From: Roseitalea sp.
Lineage (GTDB): Bacteria > Pseudomonadota > Alphaproteobacteria > Rhizobiales > Rhizobiaceae
Direction: 5' to 3'
DNA: 64,000 bases
NCBI GenBank assembly: GCA_017642895.1
Contig: JAEPON010000011.1
Location: forward strand, 1-64,000
The notes below the pieces were generated by a model. It searched no databases. It saw only the letters and a list, made by a program, of their open reading frames with translations, and was not told the origin of the DNA. How positions within the stretch are numbered: position 1 is the first letter of the stretch; the number at the start of each line of letters is the position of its first letter. Made by a program: the position numbers and the translations under genes. This document shows positions 28,437-36,207 of this stretch, piece after piece.

Positions 28437-29128
28437 TTAAAAGATCTCTTTGTCATTCCAAGGATTTCTTTTGCGCGACCAGCTAGCGCCTTTCCTAGGC
28501 TGGCATGCGATTCTTTGCTCAGGTGCACGCCGTCTTTGCCAACTTCGGCTACCTCGTTTGCATCGAAGTGAAAGCAGCCTGTCCGTTCGGCAACTTGTGA
28601 TAGATACGCGGCGTGGTTCGTGGATCGCTGGGTGACGTCACCCCACATCTCGACCTCAGCGGCTTCTGACGCCATTGCTGGCGTGACAATTAGTATTTCG
28701 GGGGCGCCGCCGGAATGAACGAAATGGCCTTGCACTAGCTCGATAAGCGTGAGCATGCCTCTAGCTGAAACGTACGCCGTATGGCCAAACTGGGTCTTGA
28801 AGTCGTTTGTTCCCAACATGATAATCAAAAGATCGATTGGGGAATGGGTCTCCACCGCGCACAGGATGCCGCGACTGCCATTCCTGAAGACCCCTTCGAT
28901 GACGTCGTCGAAAACTGTGGTGCGGCCGCTTAATCCTTCGGCAATCACGTCAACGCCGGCGCCCAGGTGCTCGGATAATACCGTTGGCCATCGTTCAGGC
29001 TTCGCGAACCGTTCTGGAGCTTCAGCTAAATGGTTATATGGCTTCAGGCCCCAGGTATTGGAATCGCCATAGCAAACAATGGTCTTCAAGGCTTGCCCCT
29101 CCACGCCCGCTACCGCAGGCACCATCAT
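28433..29128 (-). CDS. SGNH/GDSL-family esterase (arylesterase-like)
   Basis: A 231-residue hydrolase. Block I is VCYGDSNTWG (serine nucleophile, about residue 22), block II EGLSGRTTV (about 63), block III MLGTNDFK (about 105) and block V DGVHLSKESH (His and Asp near 208-211). It resembles the compact acyltransferase/arylesterase of Mycobacterium smegmatis. No signal peptide is visible, so it is probably cytoplasmic and deacylates an imported compound. It lies between the ABC operon and the divergent FadR-type regulator, and may be cotranscribed with the transporter. Confidence 0.82.
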   Translation of the reverse strand: MMVPAVAGVEGQALKTIVCYGDSNTWGLKPYNHLAEAPERFAKPERWPTVLSEHLGAGVDVIAEGLSGRTTVFDDVIEGVFRNGSRGILCAVETHSPIDLLIIMLGTNDFKTQFGHTAYVSARGMLTLIELVQGHFVHSGGAPEILIVTPAMASEAAEVEMWGDVTQRSTNHAAYLSQVAERTGCFHFDANEVAEVGKDGVHLSKESHASLGKALAGRAKEILGMTKRSFK

Positions 29129-29173
29129 GGCGAAGGCAGTTCTTTTTTCGCCAAGGCATTGGAAAACGCAATT

Positions 29174-29187
29174 ATCATACGTATTAT
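29174..29187. promoter_or_regulatory. Putative GntR operator, site 2
   Basis: ATCATACGTATTAT lies in the 128-bp gap between the esterase and the divergent regulator. It is the reverse complement of site 1 with one change. The pair flanks both transcription units of this small locus. Confidence 0.65.
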
Positions 29188-29256
29188 GAAATGGCTAGTA
29201 GGCCTCGCTTTTTTTTCTAAACTCAGAAATGATCATAGATTCGGGAGTGCGAACTG

Positions 29257-29979
29257 ATGACGATTTATAGACGCCCGGATCCAATTCCGATCCCAAGGCC
29301 AGTCGAAAGTATCAACGCTGTTGGCGGGCGTGGACAAAGCGAAAGCCTTCAGGCCAGAGCGGCGCGCGAGATGTTCGTACGGATTTTTTTGGGGCACTTT
29401 ACGCGGGAAGGCGTTTTACCCAACGAAGCGGCTTTGTGCGAAGAGTTGAGGGTCAGCCGTACCGTCGTGAGGGAAGCAATCAAGACGCTCGAGGCCAAGA
29501 ATGTCCTTGAAGCTCGCCGGAAGCGGGGTACCCAGATTCTTTCCAGAGAAGACTGGAGCCCCTTTGATCGGGACCTTTTGAGATGGCGCCTCGATGCAGG
29601 GGATCGTGACCTGCTACAAGACATCGACGATATGTTGAGAAAGATGTCTATTGTCGCATTCGCGGAATACTACGTGGATCCGTTGTCTTTGGCCGCGCTT
29701 TCTGAAGTGCAAGATCAATTAAGGCTCGCGAACTTTGATCAGGCCGCCCTTGCATATTTCCGGCTCGTTGAATCAACAATTAACAATCCGCTGGAAGCAG
29801 CAATAGTCCGGGTCTTGTTCGATGTGAGAGCCAAGTCAATTGGGGTCAGCAGTTTTGCAGTTGATCCATACACTTTGTCTTTGGACCGCTCGCCGGAACT
29901 ATTGGTGGAACTGTGCGAGAGGTTCCTCAATCAAACCAAATCAAGAATCAAGAAATTCGGCGCATCCAACACTGTCTGA
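29257..29979 (+). CDS. GntR-family regulator, FadR subfamily
   Basis: A 240-residue regulator. The N-terminal winged helix (about 30-100) includes EAALCEELRVSRTVVREAIK and the wing RRKRGTQILSREDW. The all-helical FCD effector domain follows (about 110-230, starting FDRDLLRWRLDAGD). It is divergent from the esterase and sugar ABC genes and is the likely binder of the ATAATACGTATSAT palindromes. Effector unknown. The gene is lower in GC than the core. Confidence 0.88.
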   Translation: MTIYRRPDPIPIPRPVESINAVGGRGQSESLQARAAREMFVRIFLGHFTREGVLPNEAALCEELRVSRTVVREAIKTLEAKNVLEARRKRGTQILSREDWSPFDRDLLRWRLDAGDRDLLQDIDDMLRKMSIVAFAEYYVDPLSLAALSEVQDQLRLANFDQAALAYFRLVESTINNPLEAAIVRVLFDVRAKSIGVSSFAVDPYTLSLDRSPELLVELCERFLNQTKSRIKKFGASNTV

Positions 29980-30112
29980 TTGTCGTTAGTTGCATTGGTT
30001 TTGGGGAAGTTTGATTTGGCGTCCAAATAGCCCGAAGGAACACAATTTAGCTGACTAGCGATATCGCCGCGCATCGTGGATCATCTGCTGAAGCCGAGCG
30101 GTTTTTGGAACT

Positions 30113-30355
30113 CTACAATAGCTGGCGATAGCCGGCTGCTGTCATCCAGCGTGCGCGATGGAGATGTGATCGATGACGGCGCTCCGCCTGTTGCCGATGT
30201 GCGCCGATCGGCTCATCGAACAGATGCGGGTAGCTGTCATCCCAAGGGACGCCCGCGTCGTCGGCGTCGATCAGCATGATGTACAGTTTGAAACACCGCC
30301 GATCGTAGCCGGTCAGCATCTCGTCGGTGGGTGCCAGATCGCGATAGGCGCGCAT
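30113..30355 (-). CDS. DUF2285-like protein of the conjugation module
   Basis: An 80-residue protein. LTGYDRRCFKLYIMLIDADDAG in the first half and ARWMTAAGYRQLL at the end match the C-terminal pattern of DUF2285 proteins, which accompany XRE regulators and trb clusters in alphaproteobacterial integrative elements. The middle (YPHLFDEPIGAHRQQ) fits poorly, so the copy may be altered. Only about 80 residues remain, shorter than many relatives. It is divergent from the XRE gene. Confidence 0.55.
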   Translation of the reverse strand: MRAYRDLAPTDEMLTGYDRRCFKLYIMLIDADDAGVPWDDSYPHLFDEPIGAHRQQAERRHRSHLHRARWMTAAGYRQLL

Positions 30356-30398
30356 ATGTCAATCACGCGTGTGAGAACATTCTAAACCCAAACTGGGA

Positions 30399-30417
30399 TA
30401 ATCCGAATCCGGGATTA
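30399..30417. promoter_or_regulatory. Inverted repeat upstream of the XRE gene
   Basis: TAATCC and GGATTA flank a 7-nt centre, 23 bp before the start at 30440 and in the divergent promoter gap with the DUF2285-like gene. It is a plausible autoregulatory operator. Confidence 0.4.
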
Positions 30418-30439
30418 CCGAAAGAGCCGATTTCAAGAA

Positions 30440-30682
30440 TTGATCGGCTTTTCGATGCCCGGCTCTCTCGGCAGCGCGCGTTATCTGGAATTGACAGAAC
30501 GGCTCATCAGGGCCCGCATGGATGCGGGCATGACCCAAGCGCAGGTCGCTGACCGGTTGGGCAAGCCGCAGTCATTCGTCGCCAAATATGAAGGCGGCGA
30601 GCGTCGGCTCGACGTGATCGAGTTTGTGGATATTTGCAAGGTGCTGGGCATCGCGCCCAACGGTGTCGTCAAGGATTTCTGA
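30440..30682 (+). CDS. XRE-family DNA-binding protein
   Basis: An 80-residue Cro/CI-type helix-turn-helix protein. The DNA-binding core is MTQAQVADRLGKPQSFVAKY followed by EGGERRLDVIEFVDICKVLG. Proteins of this kind sit beside the trb cluster in many rhizobial conjugative elements and probably control it. The 3' end overlaps the convergent DUF2274 gene by 14 bp. The start could also be 30455. Confidence 0.8.
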   Translation: MIGFSMPGSLGSARYLELTERLIRARMDAGMTQAQVADRLGKPQSFVAKYEGGERRLDVIEFVDICKVLGIAPNGVVKDF

Positions 30683-30932
30683 CGACGTCAGCAGTGCCGG
30701 ATGGGGTTTTGGCGCGATCGGCTTCGCGCATCGCCTTCTGGAACTCCCGATCCGATGCCAGGAACGCTTCCAGTATGAAGGGGATCAGATCGGCGAGCGC
30801 TTCCTTCCGGCCGTACTCTTTCGCATACAACGCGGCGTAGGTGTCCAATTGCCGTTTCAAGTCGGCACTTGCTGCAAAGCTCAGCTTGGTGATCTCGCGG
30901 TCGGGCAGCTTCGGCAGTTTGAGCGGGCTCAT
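30669..30932 (-). CDS. DUF2274 protein
   Basis: An 87-residue protein that starts MSPLKLPKLPDREITKLSF and has ILEAFLASDREFQKA near residue 53-67, the DUF2274 pattern. Genes of this family regularly follow trbI. The function is unknown; the sequence resembles a small ribbon-helix-helix-like DNA-binding protein. Its ATG overlaps the trbI stop by 4 nt, so it is coupled to the trb operon. Confidence 0.75.
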   Translation of the reverse strand: MSPLKLPKLPDREITKLSFAASADLKRQLDTYAALYAKEYGRKEALADLIPFILEAFLASDREFQKAMREADRAKTPSGTADVVRNP

Positions 30933-32224
30933 GGTCCCGCTCTCGCAGGTTGATACGGCGACAGGACAATGTCGCGATTGACGATGACACGCAGCGGCCA
31001 GCCGGGCCGCACCGTGATGGTCGGCGGGATGTCGAGATTGCGTTCAACGATGCGCTGACCGGCCCGGTCGGCGTTCTCCTGGGTGCTCTCTCGGATCGCA
31101 GCGACCAAGTCACTTTCGCTGTCGCCGAGCGACAGTTCCGTGCCGACGCCGAGCAGGGTCGAAAGCGCGATGCCACGCAGCAGTTGCCAGGTATGGATGT
31201 CGACCCTGTCGGCAAGGCCGGCATAGCCTTCCGTGTCGGTGGCTGGCAGATTGTCGATGACGATCGATGAGCCGTCCGGCCGGATCAGCCGCTGCCAGAC
31301 GAGGAGCGCGCGTTCCTGGCCGAAGGCGACGACGCTGTCATAGCGGCCGATCAACCGCGTGCCTTGCGGGATCAAGAGGTGCTGGCCATTGACGGTATCG
31401 AAGACGTTCTCGGTGACCTGGGCGATGACGATGCCCGGCAGATCGGAATTGAGCCCGGTGACGAGGCTGGCCGGAATGATCGTGCCGGCCATGAGTTGAT
31501 AGGGCGAGATGGGTGTCTGTTCCGTATGGGGATTGTAGATTGCCTCGTCCGGACCAGCATCCAGGAAAGCCTGCTTGCCTCGTTGCCCGCCGGGATCGGG
31601 CGCAGACGGACCGAGGCTCGGTCCCGACGGCGTCAATGCATCGAGCGCGGCCAACATGGCTGCGTCCGGCGCCGACGCCGTCTCCGATGATCCGCCCGCT
31701 GTTGTTGCCCGCCGTCCATCCGCTGGTCCCGGCGGTTCCGTTGCCAGCGCATTGGCCTGCCGTGTGCGGATGGTGAAGAACAGATCGGATTCCTGCGCCT
31801 GCGCTGCCATGCGCGCCAGGCGGATGCGCTCTGACCGCAGAAACTCCTCTTCGGGATCGGGCCGGTAGGACGGCAAGGGCCGTCGCGGTTCGGGCGCGAT
31901 ACCGAGATCGCGTTCGGCTCGCGTGATCGCTCGACCAAGATCACCGCGATTGGGCGGACCCAATTGCGGAATGCCGTCATAGGTGGAGGGAAGCCGTGCC
32001 AGCCCGTCCGGCGTCGGGGATCGTCCGGTCTGCAATAACTCGGTTGGTTGTCGATCGTTCCATTGCGGCGGATCGAGCGCGAACAGCACGGCGCCGGCGA
32101 TCAGCGCGAGCACCAGCGCGCTGCCGGCATAGAGCACCTTGCGGTTGATGCGGGTGACGGGGCGTGGCCGGGCGCGCAGCGCCAGCCGTTCGGGATCGAC
32201 TTTGTCATTGGGCTCACCGGTCAT
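30929..32224 (-). CDS. trbI: Conjugal transfer protein TrbI (VirB10-like)
   Basis: A 431-residue component linking inner and outer membranes in the type IV secretion channel. A single membrane helix lies at about 30-50 (LYAGSALVLALIAGAVLFAL). A proline-rich periplasmic linker follows (about 60-210). The C-terminal VirB10 domain (about 225-410) includes YQLMAGTIIPASLVTGLNSD and LIPQGTRLIGRYDS. The start overlaps the trbG end by 11 nt. Confidence 0.93.
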   Translation of the reverse strand: MTGEPNDKVDPERLALRARPRPVTRINRKVLYAGSALVLALIAGAVLFALDPPQWNDRQPTELLQTGRSPTPDGLARLPSTYDGIPQLGPPNRGDLGRAITRAERDLGIAPEPRRPLPSYRPDPEEEFLRSERIRLARMAAQAQESDLFFTIRTRQANALATEPPGPADGRRATTAGGSSETASAPDAAMLAALDALTPSGPSLGPSAPDPGGQRGKQAFLDAGPDEAIYNPHTEQTPISPYQLMAGTIIPASLVTGLNSDLPGIVIAQVTENVFDTVNGQHLLIPQGTRLIGRYDSVVAFGQERALLVWQRLIRPDGSSIVIDNLPATDTEGYAGLADRVDIHTWQLLRGIALSTLLGVGTELSLGDSESDLVAAIRESTQENADRAGQRIVERNLDIPPTITVRPGWPLRVIVNRDIVLSPYQPARAGP

Positions 32225-33275
32225 CGGATTGCCTCAGGCCATGCCATGCCGTGCGCAGGGTGCGCGGCGATCGCCATGTCGCATCGGTGCGGACAATTCG
32301 GACGATGCGTTGTGGATCGGTGCCAAGCCGAAGCTCGGCGGCAGCGAAGAGCCGGTCGACCACATAATAGTTGCCCTGGACGCGGTAGTTGACGAGCGCC
32401 GGTTCGCCCCGGTCACCGATGACGAAGAGCGGCGGCGCCTCGCCCTGGCGCAGGCCGGACGGGAACTGGATATAGACCTTGGCGCCGTCGTCGAAGGCAC
32501 GGACCGGCTTCCAGGGCGCATCGCCCTCGATCCGGTAGCGGAACCGCAGCCGGTCGAGCTGAAGGCCGGTGTCGATTGTCAGCCTTGCCTGTTCGGTGGC
32601 GGCCTGGTTGCGCTTGCGCAGGGCGATCAGGTCCGAATGCGGGTAGACCCAGGAAACCGAGGCCATATAGGTGTCCTCGGTCGAGCGCATCTCCAGATGA
32701 TAGGTCCGCCGGTCCGTGGCGATGACCAGATTGGTCGTCAGGTCCGGGGCGATCGGCTTGACGAGGATATGGACACGGGCCTGCGTACCGCTGCCGCTGA
32801 TCGTGTCGCCGACCACCCAACGGACCGTGTCGCCGGCCGAGACCGAGACGAGCTTCTCGCCCGGCTCCAATGCAATGTCGGAGACCTGATTGACGGCCGT
32901 ATAGAGCTGGTAGAGCGCACCCTGAACATAGGGGTAGTTCTGAATCGCGTTCACATAGCCGGCTTTGGTTGGCTGGATGGTGGCGGCTTCACTGGCGTCG
33001 GTGACGCGGCGTTCGGGCGGGCGCGTGTCCCTGGCGGCTTTCTCACCCTTTGCCGGCATCGGTTTGAGCTGGCCCGGTAGCGGCAGCGGTTCCGGGACAG
33101 TGACCAGCTTCACCGGCGGTTCGGCGTCCGGCCTATAGACTGCCGTATCGAACTCGAGATCGTCATAGGTGATCTCGGGGACCTTGGGCTTGGTGGCGCA
33201 GGCCGCCAGCGACAGCGCCACGGTCAGAACAAGCAGGCTGGGTCCGCCAAGCGGGCGGGGTCGATCGAACATCAT
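32214..33275 (-). CDS. trbG: Conjugal transfer protein TrbG (VirB9-like)
   Basis: A 353-residue outer-membrane-complex subunit. The lipoprotein signal ends LSLAAC with acylation site C26. The N-terminal VirB9 domain includes YTAVNQVSDIALEPGEKLVS near residue 127, and the C-terminal region DGAKVYIQFPSGLRQGEAPP near 285. Its ATG overlaps the trbF stop (ATGA). Confidence 0.93.
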   Translation of the reverse strand: MMFDRPRPLGGPSLLVLTVALSLAACATKPKVPEITYDDLEFDTAVYRPDAEPPVKLVTVPEPLPLPGQLKPMPAKGEKAARDTRPPERRVTDASEAATIQPTKAGYVNAIQNYPYVQGALYQLYTAVNQVSDIALEPGEKLVSVSAGDTVRWVVGDTISGSGTQARVHILVKPIAPDLTTNLVIATDRRTYHLEMRSTEDTYMASVSWVYPHSDLIALRKRNQAATEQARLTIDTGLQLDRLRFRYRIEGDAPWKPVRAFDDGAKVYIQFPSGLRQGEAPPLFVIGDRGEPALVNYRVQGNYYVVDRLFAAAELRLGTDPQRIVRIVRTDATWRSPRTLRTAWHGLRQSDDR

Positions 33276-34048
33276 GGCGTGTCTCCGGAAGGCGGGGTGG
33301 GGATTGTGCGGTTAAGGCGCGATGCCGGATCGGCACGCGGCGGGCCGGATGGCCGGCTGGGCGCGGTGTCGAGGTCGCGGGACCAGTTGAGGTCTGTGAC
33401 GTAGATGCCGAGCGGGTTTGCCCTGAGCGTCTCCGCATCGCGTGGCGGTTCGATCGCCACCGTTGCCAGCGCCGTCCAGCGCTCGGTGCCGGCCAGCGCG
33501 CCGTTCAGATAGCGCCGTTCGAGCCAGCGGATCTGGAAACTGGTGTTGGAGGCGCGCACGACGCTCGTGACTTCGACGGCGACGGTCTCGCGGCCGATCC
33601 GCTCGAACGGATCGTTGTCGCGGGCAAAGGCGTTCAGCGTGTTGGCGGCGCGGGCCGTGACATAATCATAGGCCGACAGCCAGTTCTTGCGGACGATCAC
33701 CGGATCGATGGCGAGCGACCGCACGCGCTCGATCAGAAGCGCCAGGTGGAAAGCGATCTGGGCATCGCTCGGCCGATAGTCCTGGACGACGGGACGGACG
33801 GCGCGGGCGCTGCCCTCGGCTTCCAGTTCGACGACATAGGGCGTGATGCGCGACTGGCCGGCCTGCCAGATGACACCGCCCGCCAGCAGCAGGGACAATC
33901 CGAGCGAGCCGAACGCCATCAGGCGCCAGTTTTTGGCGCGGGCGAGCGCATCGCCCATGCGCATGTCCCAGACCTGAGCTGCCTTCTGATAGGGCGTGAC
34001 CGGTTCGGGCGTCTCGCCATAGCGGTTGCGGGGGCGTCGGAAACGCAT
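33272..34048 (-). CDS. trbF: Conjugal transfer protein TrbF (VirB8-like)
   Basis: A 258-residue bitopic inner-membrane protein. A helix lies at about 43-62 (LMAFGSLGLSLLLAGGVIW). The periplasmic VirB8 domain follows, with WLSAYDYVTARAANTLNAFA near 120 and RWLERRYLNGALAGTERWTA near 178. The start at 34048 is chosen for AAAAGGAG about 12 bp upstream; the frame is open further back to 34243 inside trbL. Confidence 0.92.
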   Translation of the reverse strand: MRFRRPRNRYGETPEPVTPYQKAAQVWDMRMGDALARAKNWRLMAFGSLGLSLLLAGGVIWQAGQSRITPYVVELEAEGSARAVRPVVQDYRPSDAQIAFHLALLIERVRSLAIDPVIVRKNWLSAYDYVTARAANTLNAFARDNDPFERIGRETVAVEVTSVVRASNTSFQIRWLERRYLNGALAGTERWTALATVAIEPPRDAETLRANPLGIYVTDLNWSRDLDTAPSRPSGPPRADPASRLNRTIPTPPSGDTP

Positions 34049-34070
34049 AGGTTCAAAACTCCTTTTGAGG

Positions 34071-35351
34071 TCATCGATCAGGATCGAGGCGCGGGCCCTC
34101 GCCATGGCCGCCGCGATCGCCTTCACGAAGGCTGTGCACGGCGACCTGGCCGGCCTCGCGCATTTGTTGGCGGCGATGCATCTGCCGGGCCCAGGCGGGC
34201 GGTTCGGATGGATTGGCGGACACGACTCCGGCGCCGCGGCCAAGGCTGCCGCTGCTTGATTGGGTCGCTCGAAAACCTTCGACCTGTCCGGACCGGAACG
34301 CTTCGCGCGCCGGCGTGGTCATGCGGGATGCCGCGTTGCTGGCGGCTGCACCGATGGTGGCTTTCGACACGCCTGATAGGCCACCGCTTTCGAAGCCGGC
34401 TGATGTGCGTCCGGCCAAGGATGCGCCGGCCCGTACCGCGCCACCCGCCGTCCCAGTCGCCATACCCGCAGCACCGCGTGCGGTCATGCCGGTGGCGAAC
34501 CCTGCGCCTGCGACTCCGATAGTCGTGCCCGCGGCGGCGCCGGCACCCAGCTGCGGCGCCCCTGAAACAAGGCCGGCGGCGATGCCGGGCACGAAGATGG
34601 CGAGACCGAAGACGGCGATGGCGGCAAGGATCACTGACGCAGCGTGTCGGAGATCGATATCGCCGGTCGGCGGGACGGCGATGTCGCCGAAGAGGGTCGA
34701 GCCGATGCCGACGACGATCGCCAGCACCATCAGTTTGATGCCGGCGGTGATGACATTGCCGAGGACGCGCTCGGCGAGGAACGCCGTCTTGCCGAAGAGG
34801 GCAAACGGCACCAGCACGAAGCCGGCGAGCGTCGTCAGCTTGAACTCGATGATCGTGATGAAGAGCTGGACGGAGAGCACGAAGAAAGCGAGCAGCACGA
34901 TCGCCCAGGCCATCAGCAGCACGATGATGGTGACGAAGTTCTCGAAAAAGGTCGTAAAGCCGATCAGTTCGCCGGCGGCCTCGAGTAGCGGCCAGGAGGC
35001 GGAAAAGCCTGTTTCTGCGACAAAGCCAGGCCGCATCAGTTGATCGGGGCCGAACGGGGCGGCGCCGGCCCTTAGTCCGAGCCCGGCGAAACTGCGGAAC
35101 ACGATATCGGCCAATGCCTGGAAATTGTTCAGGAGCAGCGCGAAGAAGCCAACATAGAGCACCTTGCGCAAGAACTGGGCGATGACGTTCTGTTCGCCCA
35201 TCAAGGCCCAGAACAGGCCCGCGAGCACGATGTCGATGGCGACCAGGATCGAAACCAGGAAGGCGACATCGCCCGACAGCAGGCCGAAACCCGACTCGAT
35301 ATAGGTCGAGAAGGTCTCGGTGAAGCGGTCGATGACGTTCAGATCGTTCAT
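34071..35351 (-). CDS. trbL: Conjugal transfer protein TrbL (VirB6-like)
   Basis: A 426-residue polytopic inner-membrane protein. About six hydrophobic segments lie in residues 25-290, including IVLLMAWAIVLLAFFVLSVQ and KLTTLAGFVLVPFALFGKTA. The C-terminal tail (about 290-426) is rich in G, A and T, as usual for TrbL. TrbK, which normally lies just before TrbL, is absent: only 115 bp separate TrbJ and TrbL. Confidence 0.92.
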   Translation of the reverse strand: MNDLNVIDRFTETFSTYIESGFGLLSGDVAFLVSILVAIDIVLAGLFWALMGEQNVIAQFLRKVLYVGFFALLLNNFQALADIVFRSFAGLGLRAGAAPFGPDQLMRPGFVAETGFSASWPLLEAAGELIGFTTFFENFVTIIVLLMAWAIVLLAFFVLSVQLFITIIEFKLTTLAGFVLVPFALFGKTAFLAERVLGNVITAGIKLMVLAIVVGIGSTLFGDIAVPPTGDIDLRHAASVILAAIAVFGLAIFVPGIAAGLVSGAPQLGAGAAAGTTIGVAGAGFATGMTARGAAGMATGTAGGAVRAGASLAGRTSAGFESGGLSGVSKATIGAAASNAASRMTTPAREAFRSGQVEGFRATQSSSGSLGRGAGVVSANPSEPPAWARQMHRRQQMREAGQVAVHSLREGDRGGHGEGPRLDPDR

Positions 35352-35466
35352 GGTCGGGTCTCGAATCTCGGCAAGCCGGGTTCGTGCGCGGACGGCACGG
35401 CCACCGCGTTGGCGAGGTCATTCGTTCTGGTTGCCGGCGGGCCGACTGTTGGCCCGCCGCTTGATG

Positions 35467-36207
35467 TCAGCCGCCGGGCGTGTAGGCGCCGTCGGCACTG
35501 CCAAGGAAGGATTGGAACCGGACGCGGGCCTCTTCCTCGGCGGCCATGCGGCGGGCGCGCTCGAAGGTCTCGGCGCGGTATTGGGCGGCCATCAACTGCT
35601 GGAGCTGCAGGCTTTGCTTGACCGAGAGGCCGGTCAGCTCGTTGCCGGCCTGGTTGACCGAGAGATTGCCGGAGGCCGAGCGAGACCGGTCGAGCAGGGT
35701 CGACAGCAGATTACTGTCGGAGCCAACCGTCTCGCTGATCTGCGCCTGCAGGCTGGCGGCGCGCTTGTGGGCGGCGAGCGTCTCGTCCCAGCGGGCCCTG
35801 GCCTCACGGACGATATCATCGCCGGTCAGCGCCGCATCGAAACGGTCCGGAAACAGATTGCGCATGGCCTGGTCGGTCTCGGCGACCTGCATGCGGATGG
35901 CATCGGCTTCGTCCATCAGCATTTGAATCGCGCCGAGCGTCTCCATCAGCTCCGGTGCGACCGTGCCCGTCAGGCCTTCGAGGTCGAGATCCATGCGCAG
36001 CAACATCTGCGCCTCGTTGCGCAACTGGTCGATCTGCTGGTTGATCTCGGTGAGCGAGCGGACGGCGGTCAAAATGTTCTGCCGATAGTTCCAAGGATCG
36101 AACACGGTGCGCCAGGCCGAGGCGTCGGGCACGGCCGACAAGATCAGGCCGAGGCCGAGCGCGGCGACAGATATTGTGCTTTTGAGGCGGTTCAGGCGGG
36201 CGGTCAT
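35467..36207 (-). CDS. trbJ: Conjugal transfer protein TrbJ (VirB5-like)
   Basis: A 246-residue secreted protein. The signal peptide runs to about residue 31 (SAVPDASA). The mature part is mostly helical with coiled-coil character (LTEINQQIDQLRNEAQMLLR), and GNELTGLSVKQSLQLQQLMA near the end is typical of TrbJ. It is a minor pilus component or adhesin. Its ATG overlaps the trbE stop. Confidence 0.92.
   Translation of the reverse strand: MTARLNRLKSTISVAALGLGLILSAVPDASAWRTVFDPWNYRQNILTAVRSLTEINQQIDQLRNEAQMLLRMDLDLEGLTGTVAPELMETLGAIQMLMDEADAIRMQVAETDQAMRNLFPDRFDAALTGDDIVREARARWDETLAAHKRAASLQAQISETVGSDSNLLSTLLDRSRSASGNLSVNQAGNELTGLSVKQSLQLQQLMAAQYRAETFERARRMAAEEEARVRFQSFLGSADGAYTPGG

Noticed and set aside
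35352..35466. Possible trbK between trbJ and trbL
   Set aside because: The 115-bp gap is too short for the usual TrbK lipoprotein and has no suitable frame; it holds only a GC-rich inverted repeat.
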